This document shows, in pieces, positions 57,319 through 64,000 of a stretch of DNA of 64,000 nucleotides. Source of the stretch: Gp6-AA40 sp035647075 (GTDB taxonomy: Bacteria; Acidobacteriota; Vicinamibacteria; Vicinamibacterales; UBA2999). Below the pieces are notes generated by a model. The model was not told the DNA's origin. It saw only the letters and a program-made list of their open reading frames with translations, and searched no databases. Position 1 is the stretch's first letter. Each line of letters opens with the position of its first letter. The stretch covers positions 1-64,000 of the forward strand of contig DASROF010000017.1 of the NCBI GenBank assembly GCA_035647075.1, written 5' to 3'. The position numbers and the translations under genes were made by a program.

Positions 57319-59082
57319 ATGGCGCTTTTTCCTCAGCGATTCATCGACGACCTGAAACAGCAGGCCGACATCGTCGTCGTGATTCAGGACTACGTGTCGC
57401 TGAAGAAGGCGGGAGCGACCTATAAGGGTCTGTGCCCGTTTCACGGCGAGAAAACCCCCTCGTTCCAGGTGCACCGCGACAAGGGATTCTTCCACTGCTT
57501 CGGGTGCGGCGTCGGCGGCGATGTCATCAAGTTTCTGGAGCTGCACGAGAAGGTTGGCTTTACCGACGCCGTGAAGCAGCTGGCCCAGCGCTTCGGCGTT
57601 GCGATTCCTGAGCTGGAGCAGAGTGACGACCAGCGGGCGAGCACGGCCGAGCGCGAGACGCTGCTCAAGATTCATGAAGCCGCCGCCGCGTGGTTCCGCG
57701 AGCAGCTTGCGGCGCCGGCCGGAACACGCATCCGAAACCACATTGCGAGCCGCGGCATTTCCACGGAGACGAGCGCCGCACTCGGCCTCGGGTTTGCGCC
57801 GCCAGGGTGGGATGCGCTGAAGCGGACGCTGATTCAGCAGGGGTTTACGGAATCAGCGCTCGTCCGCGCCGGGTTGTTGTCGCAGCGCGAGGACGGCTCC
57901 ACGATCGATCGCTTCCGCAATCGCCTGATGATTCCCATCTGCCGCGACAACGGTTCCGTCATCGCGTTTGGCGGCCGCGCACTCGATGCCGATCAGCAGC
58001 CGAAGTATCTGAACTCCCCTGAGACCCCGATCTATTCGAAGGGCCGGACCCTGTACGGGCTGAACCTGGCGAAGAACGCGCTCCGGCAACGTGGCTTTGC
58101 CGTGCTCGTTGAGGGCTACTTCGACTTTGCGCAGGTCTACCAGGCCGGCATGCAGGGCGTGGTCGCGTCGTGCGGAACCGCGCTGACCCCCCAGCAGGCG
58201 CAGCAGCTCCGGCGCTTCACCAGTAAGGTGGTGCTGAGCTTCGATCCTGATGCGGCCGGCCAGGGCGCGGCGGCAAAATCGTGCGAAATGCTCGTTGCCG
58301 AAGGATTTGAGGTGAACGTGGCAACCTTGCCACAGGGCGACGACCCGGACACGTTCGTCCGGAAGAACGGCGGCCAGGCCTACGGTGAACGTTTACAGAG
58401 GTCGCAGCCGTATTTGGAGTACCTGCTCGACCGCGCCGCGGCCGGGCACAACCTCAACAGCGATGAAGGCCGCGTGAATTTCCTGAATGAACTGCTCCCG
58501 GTGGCGGGCCGGATTCCTGACGCGGCACGGCGGGACCGTTTTGCGGATCGCCTTTCCCACAAGGCCCGCGTCACCGAAGACGTGGTCCGGGCGCAGATCC
58601 GCCAGGCCGTTTCGCAGAAGCAAACGACTATTTCTGCCCGTGAACTCCCCAATGTCGGTCAGGTCACCAAGGCAGAAAAAGGGCTCATCTGGCTCCTGGT
58701 CCACAATCACAACGCGGCCCTGACGGCGCTGGAAAGCCTCGAGCCGATGGATCTTAAGGGCCTGAGCGCCGGATCGGTGCTGGATCTTGCGCGCAAACTG
58801 AACGAAGATAGGGGTTTCTCTCCAGCCGCGCTGCTCGAGCGTCTAACCATGGCAGAGGCCAATCTGGTCACCGCCATTGCCAGCGAACGGGAGCCTCACG
58901 TCCACGACGCGGAGGGTTGTACGCGAATAATCCGCCGATTGCGGTGTGAACGGGAATACGCCGAGCTGCAACGCGAGATTGATCGATTGCAGGAACTCGG
59001 CGCCAAAGCGCACGGCTCGGAGATCGACGCCCTCTGGGCGCGCAAGCTGGATTTGAAGCATCGGATGGAAGGCCTCATATAG
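57319..59082 (+). CDS. dnaG: DNA primase
   Basis: A 587-residue enzyme that makes RNA primers for replication. The CHC2 zinc ribbon has ligands Cys39, His42, Cys60 and Cys63 (LCPFHGEKTPSF, HCFGCGVGGD). The RNAP-like basic region is GLGFAPPGWD and RFRNRLMIPICRDNGSVIAFGGRAL, the TOPRIM domain has VEGYFDFAQ and SFDPDAAGQGAA, and a helical DnaB-binding C-terminus follows from about 430. There is no good ribosome-binding site before ATG 57319; coupling to mutS2 is likely. The order mutS2-dnaG-rpoD extends the usual dnaG-rpoD macromolecular synthesis cluster. Confidence 0.97.
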   Translation: MALFPQRFIDDLKQQADIVVVIQDYVSLKKAGATYKGLCPFHGEKTPSFQVHRDKGFFHCFGCGVGGDVIKFLELHEKVGFTDAVKQLAQRFGVAIPELEQSDDQRASTAERETLLKIHEAAAAWFREQLAAPAGTRIRNHIASRGISTETSAALGLGFAPPGWDALKRTLIQQGFTESALVRAGLLSQREDGSTIDRFRNRLMIPICRDNGSVIAFGGRALDADQQPKYLNSPETPIYSKGRTLYGLNLAKNALRQRGFAVLVEGYFDFAQVYQAGMQGVVASCGTALTPQQAQQLRRFTSKVVLSFDPDAAGQGAAAKSCEMLVAEGFEVNVATLPQGDDPDTFVRKNGGQAYGERLQRSQPYLEYLLDRAAAGHNLNSDEGRVNFLNELLPVAGRIPDAARRDRFADRLSHKARVTEDVVRAQIRQAVSQKQTTISARELPNVGQVTKAEKGLIWLLVHNHNAALTALESLEPMDLKGLSAGSVLDLARKLNEDRGFSPAALLERLTMAEANLVTAIASEREPHVHDAEGCTRIIRRLRCEREYAELQREIDRLQELGAKAHGSEIDALWARKLDLKHRMEGLI

Positions 59083-59085
59083 GGC

Positions 59086-59101
59086 GGGTCCGCGTGGACC
59101 C
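59086..59101. promoter_or_regulatory. Hairpin between dnaG and rpoD
   Basis: GGGTCC-GCGT-GGACCC forms a perfect 6-bp stem with a tetraloop in the 48-bp dnaG-rpoD gap. There is no T-tract, so it may be an mRNA processing or stability element and not a terminator. Confidence 0.55.
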
Positions 59102-59130
59102 GACACACTTATCGGTCCGGAGGAAAGACC

Positions 59131-60840
<1,710 letters not shown>

Positions 60841-60974
60841 GTGGAAACGTCGAAAACTGAAAGAGCGGAAAAGTAAGTTGAACGTGATCCGAGCTGCTTC
60901 ATCGCGTCACAGTTACTTCGACATTTACTTGTTCCACTTTTCCACTTTTCCACTTGTTCCACTTGTTCCACTTG
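60841..60974. repeat. Inverted pair of degenerate tandem arrays between rpoD and the tRNA
   Basis: The right arm (60927-60974) is five to six units ACTTGTTCC or ACTTTTCC (8-9 bp). The left arm (60841-60882) reads as a diverged reverse complement (GTGGAAACG, GAAAACTGAAAG, GGAAAAGTAAG) and begins on the base after the rpoD stop. The core between them contains GTGATCC and CGCGTCAC. This is the same arrangement as the element at 46752-46902. Confidence 0.75.
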
Positions 60975-60988
60975 CGCGAAGCGCCCGG

Positions 60989-61061
60989 GGGCCCGTAGCT
61001 CAGCGGTTAGAGCGGCCGGCTCATAATCGGTTGGTCCCAGGTTCGAATCCTGGCGGGCCCA
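60989..61061 (+). tRNA. tRNA with CAU anticodon, probably tRNA-Ile2 (lysidine type) or elongator Met
   Basis: A 73-nt cloverleaf: acceptor GGGCCCG/CGGGCCC, D-arm GCTC-AGCGGTTA-GAGC, anticodon arm GCCGG-CTCATAA-TCGGT (anticodon CAT), and T-arm CCAGG-TTCGAAT-CCTGG. The discriminator is A and no 3' CCA is encoded (CTC follows). The D-arm and TTGGTC variable region resemble E. coli ileX, so tRNA-Ile read as AUA after lysidine modification is favoured, but elongator tRNA-Met cannot be excluded. Lack of the unpaired first base argues against initiator tRNA. Confidence 0.93.
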
Positions 61062-61067
61062 CTCACC

Positions 61068-61808
61068 ATGTCTCCTGATCTCCAGCGCCTCATCGACCTG
61101 CAGCGGCTGGAATCGGCGATCGCCGACGCAAAGGCGAGAATCGCCACTCATCCACAACGACTCGCCGACGCCGACGCGCAGCTCGCATCTGCCAGCAGCG
61201 TTCTCGAATCCGCAAAGGACCGTCTGAAGGATAACCAGGAAGCGCGCCGGGCGCTGGAGAAGGACGTCGCTCTGTATCAGGGGCGTCTCTCGAAGTTCCG
61301 GGATCAGCAGTCAGCGGTCAAGACGAACAAGGAGTACCAGGCGCTCGGCCACGAAATCGAAACCGCGCAGCATGATCTCGGCGGGGTCGAGGAGAAGGTC
61401 ATCGAACGGATGGTCGAAGCCGACACCATTGCCGCCGACGTCAAGCAGGCGGAGACAGCGTTCGCTGCGCGCAAGAAGGAGATTGAAGCGCAGAAAAAGC
61501 AGATGAGCGACGAGCTCGCTGGCATCGAAGCGACCTTGAACAGTGCCACCAAGGAACGTGCCGCCCTGCTGACGCAGATTGATCAACGGCTGGTCTCGAC
61601 GTTCGAGCAGGTTGCGCGCGTCCGCAAGGGCATCGCCGTGAGCATGGCCACCCGCGACGGCCTCTGCTCGCTCTGCCACGTGCGTCTGCGGCCGCACGTC
61701 TTTCAGCAGATCCGCCAGAACGACACGATCATCCAGTGCGACCATTGTCAGCGGATCCTCTACTACGTGCCTCCCCCGCCGCCGGCTGAAGGCGCCATCA
61801 TCCGCTAG
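61068..61808 (+). CDS. C4-type zinc-ribbon, coiled-coil protein (DUF164 family)
   Basis: A 246-residue cytoplasmic protein. Residues about 1-190 are a long antiparallel coiled coil (LQRLIDLQRLESAIADAKARI, RDQQSAVKTNKEYQALGHEIE). The C-terminus has a zinc ribbon with CSLCH and CDHC about 26 residues apart (LCSLCHVRLRPHVFQQIR, IIQCDHCQRILYY). The family is conserved next to RNase HI genes, for example Rv2229c-Rv2228c in Mycobacterium tuberculosis, exactly as here. A nucleic-acid role is likely but unproven. The ATG is only 7 nt after the tRNA 3' end, so it is probably expressed from the tRNA transcript after processing. Confidence 0.92.
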   Translation: MSPDLQRLIDLQRLESAIADAKARIATHPQRLADADAQLASASSVLESAKDRLKDNQEARRALEKDVALYQGRLSKFRDQQSAVKTNKEYQALGHEIETAQHDLGGVEEKVIERMVEADTIAADVKQAETAFAARKKEIEAQKKQMSDELAGIEATLNSATKERAALLTQIDQRLVSTFEQVARVRKGIAVSMATRDGLCSLCHVRLRPHVFQQIRQNDTIIQCDHCQRILYYVPPPPPAEGAIIR

Positions 61809-61829
61809 CTGAGCGAGCGAGTCGAAGGG

Positions 61830-62273
61830 GTGAATCAGCCGTCTCTTTTCGGCCCTGCGTCCGGCGGGACCGCATCGGCCAACATCGACGGCGGCTCACG
61901 CGGCAACCCCGGGCCTGCTGGCTACGGCGTCCGCATCGAGCGCGAGGACGGCTCGATCGTCGACTTAAAGGAGGCGCTGCCGCTGGCCACGAATAACGTG
62001 GCCGAGTACAACGGCCTGCTGGCAGCGCTGCGCTGGGCCGCCGGCAACGGCGTTGCCAGGCTGCACATTCGCTCCGACTCGGAACTCCTCGTCAAACAGA
62101 TGAAGGGCCTGTATCGCGTGAAGAATCCCGGACTGCAGCCGCTCTACGAAGAGGCGGTGTCGCTGGCGCGCAGGATTGGGCGCGTCACGTTCGAGCACGT
62201 GCGGCGGGAATTCAATAAGGACGCGGACCGGCTTGCCAACGAAGCGATGGACGAAGCGGCCTCCTCGACGTAG
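61830..62273 (+). CDS. RNase HI-family protein
   Basis: A 147-residue RNase H fold enzyme of the reverse-transcriptase-like (RVT_3/RnhC) subgroup, starting at GTG 61830. The catalytic carboxylates are visible: Asp in NIDGGSRGNPGPAGYG (about residue 20), Glu in NNVAEYNGLLAAL, Asp in HIRSDSELLVKQM, and Asp in NKDADRLANEAMDEA. It should cleave RNA in RNA-DNA hybrids. It lies 21 bp after the zinc-ribbon gene. A terminator follows at 62323 inside the opposing gene. Confidence 0.92.
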   Translation: MNQPSLFGPASGGTASANIDGGSRGNPGPAGYGVRIEREDGSIVDLKEALPLATNNVAEYNGLLAALRWAAGNGVARLHIRSDSELLVKQMKGLYRVKNPGLQPLYEEAVSLARRIGRVTFEHVRREFNKDADRLANEAMDEAASST

Positions 62274-62283
62274 CGTTGTCCGA

Positions 62284-62310
62284 CGTAGGGCACCCTTTCA
62301 AGAGTGCCGA
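62284..62310. repeat. Palindromic repeat family B, copy 2
   Basis: CGTAGGGCACCCTTTCAAGA then GTGCCGA parallels the copy at 23695 but with a weaker stem (GGCACC/GAGTGCC). It contains the stop codon of the minus-strand pgeF gene. Confidence 0.65.
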
Positions 62311-63086
62311 CCACACCTGATGACGCCGGCAATCCTGCCGGCGTTTTCTTTTTCCGCCCTGTACGACGTCAGGATGTCGAGGTGCATCGCGGTACAGAGG
62401 CCGGCATCGTAGATCTGCCCCGGCGGCACTCCCGCCAGAATCAGTTGATCGCCGTTCGCACCGGCGACGTCGAGCCGCAGCTGCGACCGTTCTCCTGATC
62501 CACGCGGCGGCGGTGGCGTCGAGAACCACCGATCGATGAGATACCGTTCGTGGCCGGCGGCTGCAAACGCGTCGACGAGATCCGTTCCCACCTGATAGCA
62601 GCACGGACCGATGCTTGGTCCGATCGCGGCGACGACGTCCTGAGGACGCGTCCCGAATTCGCGCGCCATGGCGTTCAACGCCGAGACCGCGGCGCGAGCC
62701 GCCGTACCGCGCCAGCCGGCATGCACAGCGGAAACAGCTCCCGTCGCACGATCGGCCATCAGGATCGGAACACAGTCCGCCGCACGGACAGCGACAGCCA
62801 CACCAGGGACATCGGAGACGAGAATATCTGCTTCCGGCGGCTCCCCCGGCGGCGATGAGCCCCGATGGATCACGTGAGCCGCGGCGCCGTGCACCTGCGT
62901 GAGCGTCACGACGCGTTCAGCGCCGACAGCCTGCGCCAGCTGCGCATAGTCCGAGGCATCGGCCAGCCGCAGCTGCCGCGTCGTGAACAGGTGCGCCGCC
63001 AGTTCGTCGAGCGGCCGGCACCGAAGCGCGGCGCCCCACGGCGCATCTGCCCAGTAGAAGGAGTCAGGTACAGGAGGAAGGGGCAT
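62298..63086 (-). CDS. pgeF: PgeF/YfiH multicopper-oxidase-like peptidoglycan editing factor
   Basis: A 262-residue protein from ATG 63086. The family blocks are QVHGAAAHVIH (metal His), DILVSDVPGVAVAVRAADCVPILMAD, VSAVHAGWRGTAARA (Cys and His metal or active-site residues), AIGPSIGPCCYQVG and DLAGANGDQL-type (DVAGANGDQLILAGVPP). YfiH/PgeF removes misincorporated serine-containing precursors from peptidoglycan synthesis and can act on purine nucleosides. The last residues after GRIAGVI come from repeat family B, which supplies the stop. The ATG is 12 bp from the divergent acpS ATG. Confidence 0.93.
   Translation of the reverse strand: MPLPPVPDSFYWADAPWGAALRCRPLDELAAHLFTTRQLRLADASDYAQLAQAVGAERVVTLTQVHGAAAHVIHRGSSPPGEPPEADILVSDVPGVAVAVRAADCVPILMADRATGAVSAVHAGWRGTAARAAVSALNAMAREFGTRPQDVVAAIGPSIGPCCYQVGTDLVDAFAAAGHERYLIDRWFSTPPPPRGSGERSQLRLDVAGANGDQLILAGVPPGQIYDAGLCTAMHLDILTSYRAEKENAGRIAGVIRCGRHS
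62323..62353 (+). terminator. Rho-independent terminator for the RNase HI operon
   Basis: A 9-bp perfect stem (ACGCCGGCA/TGCCGGCGT) with an ATCC loop is followed directly by TTTCTTTTT on the plus strand, 50 bp after the RNase HI stop. It lies within the coding sequence of the opposing pgeF gene, in codons for the conserved GRIAGV segment. Confidence 0.88.
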
Positions 63087-63098
63087 ACTAGAACCTAC

Positions 63099-63476
63099 AT
63101 GGATATCGTCGGCATCGGCATCGACGCAACCGAAATCCATCGCATCGCTGAGTCGATCGAACGCTGGGGTGATCGTTTTGTCGATCGTGTCTTCACGGCC
63201 GGCGAAGTTGCATACTGTCGCCGCCGGCGTGACTTTGCTTCGTCGTTCGCGGCGCGCTTTGCGGCGAAAGAGGCCGCGATGAAGGCGCTCGGCACGGGCC
63301 ACTCACGCGGGGTCTTCTGGACCGGTATCGAGGTCGTCCGCCGCCATGGTCCGCCGCAGCTCACGTTTCACGGCGGCGCGGCACAACGGTTCGCCGAGCT
63401 CGGCGCCACCGGCTCTCTGCTGACGCTTACCCATTCACAGGACCTTGCCATCGCGCATGTGCTGCTCGTTCGGTAG
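63099..63476 (+). CDS. acpS: Holo-[acyl-carrier-protein] synthase
   Basis: A 125-residue phosphopantetheinyl transferase that activates ACP with 4'-phosphopantetheine from CoA. Signatures are GIGIDATEIHRI (Mg-binding Asp), RVFTAGEVAYCRRR, and FAARFAAKEAAMKALGTG (Glu ligand and Lys), with WTGIEVVRRHGPPQLTFHG and a C-terminal strand TLTHSQDLAIAHVLL. The length is normal. ATG 63099 is preceded by AGGAGGAAGG, about 18 nt away, inside the 5' end of pgeF. Confidence 0.95.
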   Translation: MDIVGIGIDATEIHRIAESIERWGDRFVDRVFTAGEVAYCRRRRDFASSFAARFAAKEAAMKALGTGHSRGVFWTGIEVVRRHGPPQLTFHGGAAQRFAELGATGSLLTLTHSQDLAIAHVLLVR

Positions 63477-63675
63477 CCGCAACGCCAGTTGTCGTTCCCG
63501 GGGCGCCCGAGCCGAGGCTGATCCCGCCTGCACGTGAAAACCTTCCCCGCTGTGTAAGTTACGGCGACAGCCGGTCCAACCGCACGGCGGCCACTCCTTT
63601 GCCTTCATACCGATTCGCCAGCGCTCCGCCGACGCTCACGGGCTTCGGCGGGCAAGTTGTCCGATGGAGGAAGCC

Positions 63676-63981
63676 GTGGTCGTCAAAATCATTCAGAGCG
63701 AAAATAACACCGCGCCGGGAAAGCTTGCCGACGCCGAACTGCACTTCACCGAAGGCGTGCTCGACGGCCTCAAGCTGGTTGGGTTCACCGTCTGGGAGCG
63801 CCGCAGCGGCACCGGCCGCAACGTCACCTTTCCAGCACGGTCATATACCGTCGGTGGTGAGCGGCGCAGCTGGGCGCTGCTGCGGCCCACGGCCGGCGAT
63901 GTTGCGGCGCAGGAGCGGCTTCGCGACCTGATTCTCCAGGCATACGCGGAGTACGAAGAGCAGGCTGCCGTCGCATCGTAG
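63676..63981 (+). CDS. Small hypothetical protein, SpoVG-like pattern
   Basis: About 101 residues. GTG 63676 is preferred to ATG 63664 because GGAGGAA (63666-63672) sits at the right distance before the GTG and would lie inside the coding sequence if the ATG were used. The protein has predicted strands (KLADAELHFTEGVLDGLKLVGFTVWER, NVTFPARSYTVGGERRSWALLRP) and a C-terminal helix (AAQERLRDLILQAYAEYEEQ). The strand-turn-FP-x-R pattern recalls SpoVG-like nucleic-acid-binding proteins, but the match is weak and no function is assigned. The stop is inside repeat family B copy 3. The 199 bp upstream to acpS holds no other gene I can support. Confidence 0.65.
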   Translation: MVVKIIQSENNTAPGKLADAELHFTEGVLDGLKLVGFTVWERRSGTGRNVTFPARSYTVGGERRSWALLRPTAGDVAAQERLRDLILQAYAEYEEQAAVAS

Positions 63982-64000
63982 GACACCCCTTTACCGGGTG
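63977..64000. repeat. Palindromic repeat family B, copy 3 (cut by window end)
   Basis: CGTAGGACACCCCTTTACCG then GGTG matches the start of family B and runs off the window. It overlaps the TAG stop of the small gene at 63676. Confidence 0.65.

Noticed and set aside
63559..63744. A 61-codon minus-strand frame after acpS
   Set aside because: It overlaps the 5' end of the plus-strand gene at 63676, has no ribosome-binding site I could identify, and resembles no family.

Overview
The window is a GC-rich, gene-dense bacterial chromosome segment with about 55 protein genes, one tRNA and no gene-free stretch longer than roughly 200 bp. Several families point to Acidobacteriota, probably a soil Vicinamibacteria-type organism: a VWFA-related acidobacterial protein, two TIGR03435 'soil-associated' proteins, a DUF1592/DUF1552 cytochrome pair, secreted proteins of the 'PDGKPDLSGVW' type, and many carboxypeptidase-regulatory-like domains. 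This placement is inference from gene content. No integrated phage, IS element or CRISPR array was seen.

Layout. 1-8.7 kb: end of a quinone oxidoreductase, a TonB receptor with a SurA/DsbA-like lipoprotein, a VWA protein overlapping a frataxin (cyaY), an L,D-transpeptidase, an SDR and an RlmI-type rRNA methylase. 8.7-16 kb: glyA, a DinG/XPD-type helicase, a TPR protein, a YggS-type PLP protein, and a small operon of outer-membrane protein, TlpA-like thioredoxin and a lone DsbD-alpha domain. 16-25 kb: a minus-strand operon of Vgb-like lyase, cstA and a PQQ/cytochrome c protein, then the plus-strand DUF1592-DUF1552 pair. 25-37 kb: an ankyrin protein, a DUF1801 protein, a BlaI repressor with an M56/TIGR03435 sensor and a truncated tandem copy of it, a VOC/FAH-fold pair, then DUF167, hutI and ftcD (histidine catabolism). 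37-46.7 kb: lepA-lepB-small protein, a VirJ/AcvB-like hydrolase facing an MprF-type aminoacyl-phosphatidylglycerol synthase, and a histidine kinase/sigma-54 activator pair. 46.9-54.7 kb: citrate synthase, secreted proteins, a CesA-like glycosyltransferase, larB, yaeQ and a VasI-like membrane protein. 54.8-64 kb is mostly housekeeping: mutS2, dnaG, rpoD, a CAU tRNA, a C4 zinc-ribbon protein, RNase HI, pgeF, acpS and a small protein.

Tightly coupled units are marked by 1-4 bp stop/start overlaps (VWA-cyaY, Vgb-cstA, VOC-FAH, blaI-M56, lepA-lepB, HK-RR, TlpA-DsbD-alpha, carboxypeptidase-like-DUF167). GTG and TTG starts are common, and yaeQ appears to need a CTG start.

The most unusual signal is intergenic. 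There are at least three classes of small repeats: (a) degenerate tandem arrays with 7-9 bp periods whose unit differs at each locus, one starting exactly on a stop codon and ending on the next start, one in frame inside the helicase gene, and two arranged as inverted pairs around a unique core; (b) a 27-bp palindromic element present twice in opposite orientation; (c) a second palindromic family with three copies, which supplies or overlaps stop codons. The best biological leads are the VirJ/AcvB-MprF pair, the M56-TIGR03435 duplication-truncation with operator-like dyads upstream of blaI, and the Vgb-CstA-PQQ operon.
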